The notes beneath the pieces are model-generated. The model worked only from the letters and a program-made list of their open reading frames with translations. It ran no database searches and was not told where the DNA came from. Below, piece by piece: positions 42,111 through 51,137 of a DNA stretch of 64,000 nt. The translations under genes were made by a program, and so were the position numbers. This stretch comes from Epilithonimonas hominis (lineage in GTDB: Bacteria; Bacteroidota; Bacteroidia; Flavobacteriales; Weeksellaceae): positions 54,774 to 118,773 of the forward strand of contig NZ_RJTU01000065.1 of NCBI RefSeq assembly GCF_003730015.1. The letters are read 5' to 3'. Position 1 is the first letter of the stretch; every line of letters begins with the position of its first letter.

Positions 42111-44930
42111 TTATTTGATGATTAACTTAGAAACTGCCAAACCTTCATCAGACTTTAGTTGTACTAAGTAATTTCCTGTTCCGATGCCGTTTACAGAGAA
42201 TGTTTCGTCTCCTTTAGCGGATTTCAGTCCGAAAGATTTTACCAGTTTTCCATTAAAGTCATAGATGTTAATTTGCCCGTTTTTAGCTTTGTTGTATCTG
42301 ATTTTCAATAATCCGTCTGTTGAAGGATTCTGAACGATTTGCAATGATGTTTTATTCGCATCAATCTTCGTTTCGTCCGTTGCCAAAGCGGTTTGATTAC
42401 CAAAAATTCTGAACTCTCCCGGTTGAAGAACTACTGTTGTAGAGCCGTTAGCGTTCATAGAAGAATTGTCCATTAGATTGTACCAGTTTCCGGCATAAGG
42501 GAAATTAGGTGTTACCGTTTGAGCTGTTGTTGTAAAGTTAGCAACAACTACTACATTTTTCAAAGAACTTGCAGGTAATGCATCATTCCAAACATAGATT
42601 CTAGGTAAAAGATTTCCAGATTCTACAGTGAAAGTTGTGGTATCAAAAACCTGACTTGATAATCTAATGGCCAGGATTTTTGACCAAGTATCGTAAACTG
42701 CTTTTCTATTAGCATTGGTATCGTAACCTAAAGTGAAAGCGACTGGTTTTGGAGCTGTTCTACAATCGTTATTAATAGTTCCATTCTCACATCTGTTGAT
42801 ACTGAATTCGTAACCCAATTCCCCAAACTGCCAAATCATTTTTGGACCCGGAACAGTGAAGAAAATAGCACCAAATGCTTTTTGTCTTTCAAGCGCAGTA
42901 TTTAAATCTTTAATGTTGTAAGAACCGTTGGCATTTCCATAAGCTAAGTTTTTGAACATTAGTCTTTCCTCGTCATGACTCTCGCCATAACTCATATTTC
43001 TTCTTTCGGAAAAATCATGATTTCTAAAATCAACTCTGTTGAAGTTGCTGTCAGAAGCGTAACCCATTGTGTTTTGATTGTAAGGTCCAACTAAATTATC
43101 CCACATCATTACACCTTTTCCTTCATTTATTCTATAATTTGCCCATTGCTGTTCTTCTGCATCTGTTCCCAAATGCTCGAATATAATGTAAGAAGTCGGG
43201 TCATACGACCATTGATAATCCGAATATAATTTCAGAACATCCACTCTGTCTTGCTGATAAGAACCTGTACAATTTTCATCTGATGCAGTACAATTTTGTG
43301 TAAAACCTTTCGTCAAATCCCAACGGAATCCATCGATTTTATATTCATTAATCCATTGTTCCAAAACTCTGTTTACATAATATCTTGTTTCAGGTTTTGA
43401 ATGGTTGAAATCATAGAATACACTATAAGCATGTTTTGCAACCTGGTTGAAATATGGATTGTTAGCGGCAACATCTCCGTAACCACCGTTTGTACTTGTA
43501 GACCAAAGCCTTTCCAGTGGAGATCTTCCTGAAGCATGGTTAAGCGCAACATCAAGAATCACAGCAATCCCATTCTGGTGGCATTTGTCAATAAATTCTT
43601 TGAATTTTTCTGGTGTTCCGTATGCTTTATCCAATGCAAGATGGAATCCCGGATTGTATCCCCAAGAGTTATTTCCGTCAAATTCCATTACCGGCATCAA
43701 TTCAATGGCATTAACATTTAATCCTTTGATATAAGGGATTTTGTCAATCATAGATTGCCAGTTTTTCTGCTCTGTAAAATCTCTTACCAAAGCTTCGTAA
43801 ACAATTAGATTTTGTTTTGCTGGTTTTTGGAAATTAGTTACAGTCCAGTTGTAAGCGGGTTTTGCTGTCTGAATTACTGAAACGTCATATTGCTGTCCAG
43901 CTGGATAAGCCGGCAAATTAGGATATGTAGATGATGAAATCCAAGGATCATCATCCGGAGATAATACTAATGTCGAATAAGGATCGGCAACTTTTACGCC
44001 GTCATTGGTTCTGTATTGGAAAGTATAAACCTGCTGAGGTGTCAATCCTGTGATTTCTAACCAAAATAGATCGGTGTTATTAGTATCTCTTTTCATCACA
44101 TAGTTGGAAGAAATCTGCCAATTGTTAAAACTTCCAAGCACATGCACATAATTCTTATAAGGCGCATACAATGCTACTCCAACTTTCGTCGGATCATTAG
44201 GATCGTAAGTGATACCCTGTCTCATGTAAGAAGGCATTGCAGCCGACTGAGAAACCGGAGTAGGAGAAACTACAAAATTAGAAGTCAAAGTCGTTCCGGA
44301 TGCTGTCGCGGAAACTTCAATGTTATTATCCGAAGTAACGTTTAATGAAGTATTAATTGTGGAGACATTGCTGGCTGTATAAATTGTATTACCATTAGAT
44401 TTTACGACATAATTAGCCGGCAAAGAAGTGCTGTAAGTAATAGGGAAAGTACTTCCAGATGCTACAAAGTTGACAGTTCCATTTTGTGGCGTAGTTGTTG
44501 TAAACTGAAATCTTCCAACTTCAGAGTAGATATCCTGAGATTGCCCGTTGCCTGTTTTAGTTTTTAAAAGAAAACCAATTCTTCCGATTCCTGTTCTGTT
44601 GTAGAACGTTCTTGGAACAAATGTGATTGTATATGTATCTGTTCCGGAATTGTAAGTCAACTTGTTGGACTCATTGGATGAAGCCCAGGTTCCGTTGGTT
44701 GGACAGTCTTGGCTGTTAGCATCATTGCTGTCGTAAGACCAAGCCCAAAGATATAGTGCATTGTTGGTAACACCCCAGGTGGACTCGTTAATACTACTTC
44801 CATTAAAAGTTATGGTAATCGATTCATCTTCGTTAAAGGATGATGGACTGATAGAGTAGGTTACAGTTTGGGTCTGCGCATACGCTGAGATTGCTATAAA
44901 AAAAGCAATCAGGTTGTAAAATAATTTCAT
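42111..44930 (-). CDS. Secreted GH13 alpha-amylase-family glycoside hydrolase with T9SS sorting domain
   Basis: The 939-residue protein has a signal peptide (LIAFFIAISAYA), Ig-like beta domains (about 20-225), an E-set/CBM48-like domain (NYVHVLGSFNNWQISSN, about 250-350) and a GH13 barrel. Catalytic motifs: DVALNHASG (region I), DGFRWDLTK (nucleophile Asp), IIFEHLG (acid/base Glu) and GESHDEERL (region IV). SHDE in region IV resembles branching enzymes more than the NHD of classical amylases. The last about 75 residues are a T9SS type A sorting domain. It is probably exported to the surface or medium to act on starch or glycogen. A cytoplasmic amylase gene lies 2.7 kb away. Confidence 0.92.
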   Translation of the reverse strand: MKLFYNLIAFFIAISAYAQTQTVTYSISPSSFNEDESITITFNGSSINESTWGVTNNALYLWAWSYDSNDANSQDCPTNGTWASSNESNKLTYNSGTDTYTITFVPRTFYNRTGIGRIGFLLKTKTGNGQSQDIYSEVGRFQFTTTTPQNGTVNFVASGSTFPITYSTSLPANYVVKSNGNTIYTASNVSTINTSLNVTSDNNIEVSATASGTTLTSNFVVSPTPVSQSAAMPSYMRQGITYDPNDPTKVGVALYAPYKNYVHVLGSFNNWQISSNYVMKRDTNNTDLFWLEITGLTPQQVYTFQYRTNDGVKVADPYSTLVLSPDDDPWISSSTYPNLPAYPAGQQYDVSVIQTAKPAYNWTVTNFQKPAKQNLIVYEALVRDFTEQKNWQSMIDKIPYIKGLNVNAIELMPVMEFDGNNSWGYNPGFHLALDKAYGTPEKFKEFIDKCHQNGIAVILDVALNHASGRSPLERLWSTSTNGGYGDVAANNPYFNQVAKHAYSVFYDFNHSKPETRYYVNRVLEQWINEYKIDGFRWDLTKGFTQNCTASDENCTGSYQQDRVDVLKLYSDYQWSYDPTSYIIFEHLGTDAEEQQWANYRINEGKGVMMWDNLVGPYNQNTMGYASDSNFNRVDFRNHDFSERRNMSYGESHDEERLMFKNLAYGNANGSYNIKDLNTALERQKAFGAIFFTVPGPKMIWQFGELGYEFSINRCENGTINNDCRTAPKPVAFTLGYDTNANRKAVYDTWSKILAIRLSSQVFDTTTFTVESGNLLPRIYVWNDALPASSLKNVVVVANFTTTAQTVTPNFPYAGNWYNLMDNSSMNANGSTTVVLQPGEFRIFGNQTALATDETKIDANKTSLQIVQNPSTDGLLKIRYNKAKNGQINIYDFNGKLVKSFGLKSAKGDETFSVNGIGTGNYLVQLKSDEGLAVSKLIIK

Positions 44931-45334
44931 AATGTTTAAGGTTCTATATAGAAGCTAAATATATACAAATTTTTATCATTTATAATAATTGCTTAAAACC
45001 AGTCTACTTTATTTTTAATTAATTGAATATCATTAATTTAAAAATTTAATTGTAGTCCTAAAGTTAAAATTCTAGATAATTTTTAAAGACGAAAACGGTT
45101 GTTGAAAATCTTTTTATTTACAATTAATATTTTTCTTTTTTATCCTTTCTTATAAAATAATAGCCGGTAAAATTTTCATACTTAGTAAGAATTTCTATAA
45201 TTTTACCACCAATAAAAAACATTAAACATTTGTTTTGGTAAAAAAAATTATACTAAACTTTATATAAATTTTCATTCTAGTATTGATTAATCAATGTTTG
45301 TTTATAAATTGCAGTTTATAATTCAATAAATAAT
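44931..45334. other. AT-rich intergenic region upstream of the GH13 and lrp genes
   Basis: A 404-base divergent gap without open reading frames. It has an inverted repeat GGTAAAATT (45166-45174) / AATTTTACC (45199-45207) with a 24-base loop, and several near-matches to the promoter consensus that I cannot rank. Confidence 0.55.
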
Positions 45335-45805
45335 ATGAAGAGCGCATCCGAGTCCGGTTACCATTTAGACGGAGTTGATAAAGAGATTATTTATATGCTA
45401 ATGGATAATGCAAAAACATCCCTTGCGCATATATCAAAAAACGTTGGCATCTCTACAACAGCAGTTCACCAAAGAATCAAAAAACTAGAACAAGCAGGTG
45501 TTATAGAAAATTCTATATCCTTCCTTAATCCCAGAAAAATTGGATACAAGGTAGTATCGTACATTGGAGTTTTCCTGGAGCAGCCAAGTCATTATCAAGA
45601 CGCAATTAAAAATCTTAATCTTGTGAATGAAGTTGTAGAAGCGCATTACACTACAGGGAATTACACCATTTTTCTGAAGGTACTTTGCAAAGATAATGAC
45701 CACCTTATGCAGATCCTAAACAAGATCCAGAAGCTGAAAGGCGTGACAAGAACTGAAACAATTCTTTCTCTGGAGCAAAGCATCAGTAGACAATTGAAAG
45801 TTTAA
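45335..45805 (+). CDS. Lrp/AsnC family transcriptional regulator
   Basis: The 156-residue protein has an N-terminal HTH (about 15-60): LDGVDKEIIYMLMDNAKTSL then SKNVGISTTAVHQRIKKLEQ, and an Lrp-type RAM domain (about 70-150) with GVFLEQPSH and VVEAHYTTGNYTIFLKV. Such proteins form dimers or octamers that sense amino acids. Length is typical. It is divergent from the GH13 gene and upstream of deoC, separated from it by a terminator, so which it controls is unknown. Confidence 0.92.
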   Translation: MKSASESGYHLDGVDKEIIYMLMDNAKTSLAHISKNVGISTTAVHQRIKKLEQAGVIENSISFLNPRKIGYKVVSYIGVFLEQPSHYQDAIKNLNLVNEVVEAHYTTGNYTIFLKVLCKDNDHLMQILNKIQKLKGVTRTETILSLEQSISRQLKV

Positions 45806-45825
45806 AAAAGTAAATATATTTTTGG

Positions 45826-45860
45826 AAGGATACATAGAAGTTTGTATCCTTTTTTTATTT
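45826..45860 (+). terminator. Intrinsic terminator between lrp and deoC
   Basis: AAGGATAC and GTATCCTT stem with a 10-base loop, followed by seven T. Confidence 0.8.
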
Positions 45861-45863
45861 TTG
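45856..45863 (+). promoter_or_regulatory. Candidate -7 element for deoC, giving a leaderless mRNA
   Basis: TATTTTTG matches TAnnTTTG and ends 5 bases before the ATG. It overlaps the T run of the terminator, so it could be chance. No -33 TTG at the right spacing. Confidence 0.3.
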
Positions 45864-45868
45864 TACTT

Positions 45869-46612
45869 ATGGAAATCAATCAATATTTAGACTCAACATA
45901 CCTGAAAACTCCGGAACAATCTGGGTTGACAGAAGAACAGACTTTTGAAAAAGTTAGAGAATTGACCGATGAGGCGATTGCTTACCACTTCAAAGAGGTG
46001 ATGATCCGTCCAAACTATGTGAAGCTTATCAAAGATTACTTACTTGCGAAAAATTCTGATGTTTTGGTAGGGACAGTTATCGGTTTTCACGAGGGAACTT
46101 ATTCTTTAGAAGATAAATTGAAAGAAGCCAATCAGGCAATTTTGGATGGCGTAGATGAGTTGGATTATGTTATCAATTATGAAGCTTTCAAGGCGGGAGA
46201 TTTAGATTTGGTGAAAAAGGAATTTGTTGAAGGAACTAAATTAGGTCTAGATTTCGGTAAAACTGTAAAATGGATTATAGAAATCGCAGCACTTTCAGAT
46301 GCTCAGATTGCTGATTTGACTTCAAATATCTGGAATTGGGCACAAGAAAATTTTGAAGAAAAAGATTTCTCAAGAATCTTTGTAAAGTCTTCAACCGGCT
46401 TTTATGTGACCGAAGGCGGAAAACCGAATGGCGCAACCTTCGAAGGGGTAAAAATTATGCTAGATAATGCCGGAAAACTTCCTGTGAAAGCTGCGGGCGG
46501 AGTAAAAACACCTGCGGACGCAGAAAAAATGATTGCAATGGGAATCCAGAGAATCGGAACTTCAGCAGCCAAAGCTCTTTTGGGCGAAGGTAAAAGCGAC
46601 GGAGCTTACTAA
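45869..46612 (+). CDS. deoC: Deoxyribose-phosphate aldolase
   Basis: The 247-residue TIM-barrel protein has the DeoC pattern: STYLKTPEQSGL, VGTVIGFHEGTYSLEDKL, ELDYVINYEAFKAGD, the Schiff-base region FVKSSTGFYVTEGG (catalytic Lys in the VKSSTG) and VKAAGGVKTPADAEKMI. It cleaves deoxyribose-5-phosphate to glyceraldehyde-3-phosphate and acetaldehyde in nucleoside breakdown. The ATG at 45869 is used because the family starts there; the extension to 45842 is hydrophobic and unrelated. Ends at a strong terminator. Confidence 0.95.
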   Translation: MEINQYLDSTYLKTPEQSGLTEEQTFEKVRELTDEAIAYHFKEVMIRPNYVKLIKDYLLAKNSDVLVGTVIGFHEGTYSLEDKLKEANQAILDGVDELDYVINYEAFKAGDLDLVKKEFVEGTKLGLDFGKTVKWIIEIAALSDAQIADLTSNIWNWAQENFEEKDFSRIFVKSSTGFYVTEGGKPNGATFEGVKIMLDNAGKLPVKAAGGVKTPADAEKMIAMGIQRIGTSAAKALLGEGKSDGAY

Positions 46613-46633
46613 TTTGCATCTATGATATGATCT

Positions 46634-46664
46634 AAAATTCTCTCAATTTTTGAGAGAATTTTTC
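46634..46664. terminator. Bidirectional terminator between deoC and amylase gene
   Basis: AAATTCTCTCA and TGAGAGAATTT stem, loop ATTTT, with T runs on both strands. Confidence 0.8.
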
Positions 46665-46679
46665 TTTTATGTCGAGATT

Positions 46680-48149
46680 CTATTCCTCCACCCAAACACT
46701 CACATTCCCCGCAGGACAAGGGAAATCTGCCCAGCCATTTTCATCAATTGTAATTTTATCCTCAAGATGTCCGGTGAAATCATAAAACGTTTTTCCCGAA
46801 TATCGTTTTCCTATTTCCATATATTTTTGATTCACATCTTTATTGCTCAAAATAACAGCGCAACCCGAGTGTTCATCATCGCCTTCACGAGTCCAGCCGA
46901 TACAATGTGCATCATCAAAATAATCTCTCTGCTCACCGTAGGCAAAATCTTTTCTTGCTTTGATGAGTTCTTCAATGGCGTCAACTTTGTCTAGAAAAAT
47001 CTCATATTCGTTCCCGTCTTTTCCTTGGTCTTTGTAATTTGCTCCATATAAATCGGGATAAAAAACACAAGGATAGCCCTCTTTCCTCAATAAAATCAAA
47101 GCATAAGCAATTGGTTTGAACCAAGTTTCAACCGGAGCTTCCAAAGCCTGGAGAGGTTGCGTATCGTGATTATCAACTACGGTTACTGCTTTATCCGGGT
47201 GAGAGGCAACCAGTGTTTCATTAAAAATCTCTCTCAAATCATAATCCGGATTTTTGGACGCATCGTGCAGGTTGTGATGCAAAGAGGAATCAAACAAGCT
47301 CATACAACCTTCGGTAGAATTTATATAAGCTTGTAAAAGGGGTAATTCTCCCGGAGCCCAATATTCTCCTACGGCAAAAATATCTTTGCCTGTGTTGGCG
47401 CGCAGAAGTGTAAGCCATTCCTTGTAAAAATCTGGAGAAATATGTTTCACCGCATCCAGCCTCACTCCATCAAAACCGGTCTGGTCATGGTACCATTTTC
47501 CCCAATGATTCAATTCTTCACGAACGAATGGATTTCTATGTTCTATGTCATTATACATCAGATAATCGTAATTCCCTTTTTCATTATCAATAATATCATC
47601 CCAACCATCGCCGAAATCGTTAAAAATCTGATAGATGGCTTGATCTAAACCTTCCGCATAATCTACGCCGGAAAAGCAGGTAAAATCCCATTTGAAGTTG
47701 GAATAGGTTTCTCCTCTGCCTGGAAATGTAAACTTTGTATAAGATTCAATTTCGAAAACATCGGAAATTACTTTTTCACGGTCATTTTCGTCTACTTTTA
47801 CCACACGGAATTTCTCCAACTCGTCGCCACCGGCTTTATGATTGAGAACCACATCTGCAATTACCTGGATGTTTTTGCTCTTCAGAGCTTGTATCGCTTC
47901 TATATATTGTTGCTTCGAACCATATTTTGTGACAATACCGCCTTTCTGGTCAAACTCTCCCAAGTCAAATAAATCATAAGGATCATACCCGACGGAAAAT
48001 CCCGCACTTGCGCTTTTGTAGGCAGGAGGCAGCCAAACAGATGTGATGCCTAAGCCAGATAAGTAATCTGCAGATTCCTTTACGTGGTTCCAAAGAAAAG
48101 AATCTCCATCGGTGTACCAATGGAAAAATTGTATCATAGTTCCGTTCAT
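46680..48149 (-). CDS. Cytoplasmic alpha-amylase (GH13, AmyS type)
   Basis: The 489-residue protein has no signal peptide and starts MIQFFHWYTDGDSFLW, the usual start of bacterial GH13_5 cytoplasmic amylases. Motifs: DVVLNHKAGGDE (region I), GFDGVRLDAVKH (nucleophile Asp), AVGEYW (acid/base Glu) and TVVDNHDTQPL (region IV Asp). It cleaves alpha-1,4-glucan chains internally. Together with the secreted GH13 it could process starch-derived oligosaccharides, which is an inference. Length is standard. Confidence 0.95.
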   Translation of the reverse strand: MNGTMIQFFHWYTDGDSFLWNHVKESADYLSGLGITSVWLPPAYKSASAGFSVGYDPYDLFDLGEFDQKGGIVTKYGSKQQYIEAIQALKSKNIQVIADVVLNHKAGGDELEKFRVVKVDENDREKVISDVFEIESYTKFTFPGRGETYSNFKWDFTCFSGVDYAEGLDQAIYQIFNDFGDGWDDIIDNEKGNYDYLMYNDIEHRNPFVREELNHWGKWYHDQTGFDGVRLDAVKHISPDFYKEWLTLLRANTGKDIFAVGEYWAPGELPLLQAYINSTEGCMSLFDSSLHHNLHDASKNPDYDLREIFNETLVASHPDKAVTVVDNHDTQPLQALEAPVETWFKPIAYALILLRKEGYPCVFYPDLYGANYKDQGKDGNEYEIFLDKVDAIEELIKARKDFAYGEQRDYFDDAHCIGWTREGDDEHSGCAVILSNKDVNQKYMEIGKRYSGKTFYDFTGHLEDKITIDENGWADFPCPAGNVSVWVEE

Positions 48150-48304
48150 GAGATTGTAATGTTTAGTTTATTTGATTCGATTTGATATTTCCAGCTATGA
48201 AAATATCAAGCCAAGGCATTCTCATATTTCTGAATTAATATCAGGGCGTACTTTTTGCCTGAAAATGAATTCTTTATTGCTGTTAGAAAAACCACATAAA
48301 ATGA

Positions 48305-49390
48305 CTAGTCTTCAAGCTCCTGAAAAGGAATTTTTAACTGCACGGAAACTTGTTTTTTATCTTCGGTATTGAGATTGGAAAGCGACAGACCAAGCAAGCG
48401 AATGGCTTTATCAAAAGGTCTCAGATCCCAAAGCTTCCGGGCCGTGTTGTAGAATTTCTCAGCATCTTCAAAATAGAAATCCTGAGTTTTGCTTCTCGTG
48501 TAAAGTGAAAAATCTTTGTATTTAATTTTAAGAGTTAAGGTTTTACCTTTGATTTCTCTTTTATTCAAACGTTCTTCTAGTTCCAGACTTAGGGATTTTA
48601 GTTTTTGCTCGATTTCCTCATCTTCATTAATGTCATCCCAAAAGGTTCTTTCGACCGCCACACTTTTCTGGATTCGGTTGGGTTTTACTTCGCCGTTATG
48701 AATTCCGCGAACAACATTGTAATAATACCTTCCGGACTTTCCGAAAAGCTTTTCCAATTCATCCAGAGATTTCGCTTTCAAATCTGAACCTTTGAAAATG
48801 TGAAGCGTATGCATTTTATTAGCAGTGACTTTTCCGACACCGTAAAATTTCTCAATCGGAAGATTTTCCAGAAACTCATCAATTTTTGTGGGATGAATGG
48901 TTTTTTGTCCATTCGGTTTATTGATGTCCGATGCTACTTTTGCTAAAAATTTATTCACCGAAATTCCTGCAGAAGCAGTTAATCCTGTTTCTTCAAATAT
49001 TCGTTTGCGGATTTCTTTGGCGATGTCATTAGCGGACTCGATTCCTTTTTTATTTTCTGTAACATCCAGATAAGCTTCGTCCAAAGAAAGCGGTTCTACC
49101 AAGTCTGTGTAATCGTGAAAGATATTTCTGATTTTGTTGGATATTTCTTTGTATCTAGCAAATCTTAGAGGAACAAAAATACGATGCGGACATTTTTCTT
49201 TGGCGGTTTTGCTCGGCATTGCAGAACGCACTCCGAATTTCCTTGCTTCGTAACTTGCTGCTGCAACCACACCGCGATGTCCGCCACCAACAGCAATCGC
49301 TTTTCCACGCAAACCCGGATTATCGAGTTGCTCCACGGAAGCATAAAAAGCGTCCATATCTACGTGAATTATTTTGCGTTGCGATTGCAT
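48305..49390 (-). CDS. dinB: DNA polymerase IV
   Basis: The 361-residue Y-family polymerase has IIHVDMDAFYASVEQ (catalytic Asp 11/13) and LSLDEAYLDV (Asp-Glu at 104-105), a palm/thumb HhH region and a little-finger domain. It ends with a beta-clamp motif, QLKIPF (close to QLxLPF). It copies damaged DNA. The ATG at 49390 is chosen over an upstream in-frame ATG (49429); the protein family starts MQSQRKIIHVDMDAFYA-like. Its regulation is unknown; I saw no SOS box I could trust. Confidence 0.95.
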   Translation of the reverse strand: MQSQRKIIHVDMDAFYASVEQLDNPGLRGKAIAVGGGHRGVVAAASYEARKFGVRSAMPSKTAKEKCPHRIFVPLRFARYKEISNKIRNIFHDYTDLVEPLSLDEAYLDVTENKKGIESANDIAKEIRKRIFEETGLTASAGISVNKFLAKVASDINKPNGQKTIHPTKIDEFLENLPIEKFYGVGKVTANKMHTLHIFKGSDLKAKSLDELEKLFGKSGRYYYNVVRGIHNGEVKPNRIQKSVAVERTFWDDINEDEEIEQKLKSLSLELEERLNKREIKGKTLTLKIKYKDFSLYTRSKTQDFYFEDAEKFYNTARKLWDLRPFDKAIRLLGLSLSNLNTEDKKQVSVQLKIPFQELED

Positions 49391-49403
49391 TTGATGTTCG
49401 ATT

Positions 49404-49661
49404 TTTTTACCACAAAAGACTAAGTGCAATTATATTTTAAAAAGTAAGAGCCTGTTTAAAAATTAATCAAAACCACTTAGTCACATAGAAAACACAAGAT
49501 TAAGTGCAAAAAAGAAAAAATAGGAGTAAAATATTTACTATTTTTTTTCTCTTATTTTTACAAAAACCATGTGTCTATGTGGTTGTAAAATCTTTTCTGA
49601 TACAAATTTACACAAGCTCCCTAAAGGATAAAAAGCTTTTGTTTCTTTTGTGGTTACTACA
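49404..49661. repeat. Nested inverted repeats (CCACAAAAGA / TCTATGTGGTT types)
   Basis: An outer pair, TTTTTACCACAAAAGACT (about 49404-49422) against GTTTCTTTTGTGGTTAC (about 49640-49657), encloses an inner pair, AACCACTTAGTCACATAG (about 49469-49486) against CATGTGTCTATGTGGTTG (about 49569-49586). Both inner arms are variants of the same ACCACATAGACACAT block. Confidence 0.55.
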
Positions 49662-49670
49662 AATTTAGGC

Positions 49671-49698
49671 AAAAAAAATCCCGAAAATTTTCGGGATT
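49671..49698 (-). terminator. Intrinsic terminator after the TlpA-like gene
   Basis: AATCCCGAAAATTTTCGGGATT is a palindrome, and eight A on the plus side give a U run on the minus-strand transcript. Confidence 0.85.
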
Positions 49699-49707
49699 GT
49701 CATATTG

Positions 49708-50223
49708 TTACTTTGTAAGCTTATCGATTGTTGATTGGATCTCCGGATCGTCTGGAGAAATGGCGTAATATTTTGCAATGCCAGATTTTTGGTTCACCAC
49801 AATATATCTCGGAATCCAGTTGAGGTCAATATAATCGTTGAAATCGTTTTTCCAGCCTGTTGAAAACCAGTAATTTTCTTTGTCAGTCATCTCGTGTTTT
49901 ACGAGACTTTTATCAAAACCTTCTTTGGAGCGTTCCAAAGAAAGGAAAACAAAATCAATATTCGGGTTGTTGGCTTCTAATTCTTTGGCTTTTGGAAATG
50001 CTTTTAAACAATCTCTACACCAGCCAGCCCAGAAATCCAGAACCACAACTTTACCTTTGTGCTTTTGCAAAATATCTTTGATGGAAGTTTCTTTTCCATT
50101 TTCATCCTGTACTTTTTGGGCAAGTGCTTCTTTGGAAAATTTGGTTTTCAGAACTTTTGGAACTTCTTGAGAAAAGCCCAAATGGAAAACAAATAATAAG
50201 CTATAAATTAATATCCTCTTCAT
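49708..50223 (-). CDS. TlpA family thiol-disulfide oxidoreductase
   Basis: The 171-residue periplasmic protein has a signal peptide (IYSLLFVFHLGFS) and a thioredoxin fold with the redox motif WCRDC (in VVLDFWAGWCRDCLKAF) and the cis-Pro loop as NWIPRYIVV. TlpA-like proteins reduce periplasmic cysteines, for example in cytochrome maturation or oxidative stress. It is monocistronic. The partner is unknown. Confidence 0.92.
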   Translation of the reverse strand: MKRILIYSLLFVFHLGFSQEVPKVLKTKFSKEALAQKVQDENGKETSIKDILQKHKGKVVVLDFWAGWCRDCLKAFPKAKELEANNPNIDFVFLSLERSKEGFDKSLVKHEMTDKENYWFSTGWKNDFNDYIDLNWIPRYIVVNQKSGIAKYYAISPDDPEIQSTIDKLTK

Positions 50224-50275
50224 TTTTTAAATTTTTGAAGAACGAAGTTAATCATTAATATATTAACAGAAATAA

Positions 50276-50303
50276 AAAAGACAACTTAAAAAAGCTGTCT
50301 TGG
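50276..50303 (-). terminator. Intrinsic terminator after the lpxK-PNP operon
   Basis: Plus AAGACAACTT / AAGCTGTCTT (9 of 10 pairs), with an A tract that gives a U run on the minus strand. Confidence 0.6.
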
Positions 50304-50324
50304 TCATTTATATTTTGAATGGTA

Positions 50325-51137
50325 CTAATAATTCTTTACCAAACCTTTTACAATCTTAATGACATTCGGCATTGCTTTGTTAGCCGCTTCAAGAACTTCT
50401 TCGTGAGAAACAGCAAAAGAAATTTCTGGTCCGCCTAAATCTGTAATAATGGAAAGACAAAAACAATCCATTCCCTGATGTTTTGCAACGATCACTTCTG
50501 GAACTGTACTCATCCCGACAGCATCTCCACCAATGGCTCTTACCATTCCGTATTCTGCAGGCGTTTCAAACGTTGGTCCCGATAAAGCCACATAAACACC
50601 TTCTTTTAGGTCGATGTTTTCTTGAGTTGCAATATCTTTAGCAATAGAAATCATTTTACGATTGTAAGGTTCGCTCATATCTACAAAACGAGGTCCTAGT
50701 TCGTCTATATTTCTTCCTCTCAACGGATGTTCCGGCATCATATTGATATGGTCTTTCAGAACCATCACATCAGCCACTTTGAAGTTTGGATTCACGCCAC
50801 CACAAGCATTAGACAAAATCAAATTCTTGATTCCTAACAAATGAAAAACGCGGAAAGGAAAAGTCACAGTTTCCATAGAATGACCTTCATAATAATGAAA
50901 ACGACCGCTCATCATCAAAACTTTTTTGCCTTCAAGAATTCCGTAAATCAGTTTTCCACCGTGACCAACAACTGTAGTTTGGGGGAAGTTGGGGATGTCT
51001 TTGTAATCTAAAGTATGAATTGCCTCCACCTCGTGCTGAAGTTTTCCAAGACCAGAACCCAAAACTATTGCAAAATCAGGAGTATCTCCGATAATATTCT
51101 GGATAAATGCTGCTGTTTCTTTAAACTTTTCTAACAT
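50325..51137 (-). CDS. Purine-nucleoside phosphorylase (trimeric, PNP type I)
   Basis: The 270-residue protein has VLGSGLGKLQHEVEA (phosphate-binding loop), TVVGHGGKLIYGIL (His-Gly active-site region), GRFHYYEGHS, SNACGGVNPNFKVADVM and ALSGPTFETPAEYGMVRAIG with a GADAVGMSTV-like end. This is the trimeric PNP family that phosphorolyses inosine and guanosine. It overlaps lpxK by 17 bases, so expression is coupled to lipid A synthesis, an arrangement seen without an obvious functional reason. Confidence 0.95.
   Translation of the reverse strand: MLEKFKETAAFIQNIIGDTPDFAIVLGSGLGKLQHEVEAIHTLDYKDIPNFPQTTVVGHGGKLIYGILEGKKVLMMSGRFHYYEGHSMETVTFPFRVFHLLGIKNLILSNACGGVNPNFKVADVMVLKDHINMMPEHPLRGRNIDELGPRFVDMSEPYNRKMISIAKDIATQENIDLKEGVYVALSGPTFETPAEYGMVRAIGGDAVGMSTVPEVIVAKHQGMDCFCLSIITDLGGPEISFAVSHEEVLEAANKAMPNVIKIVKGLVKNY

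Larger units (their letters stand above)
49391..49707. other. Repeat-rich gap between dinB and the TlpA-like gene
   Basis: A 317-base gap holding two nested inverted repeats and a minus-strand terminator at 49671-49698. No gene was seen. Confidence 0.7.
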
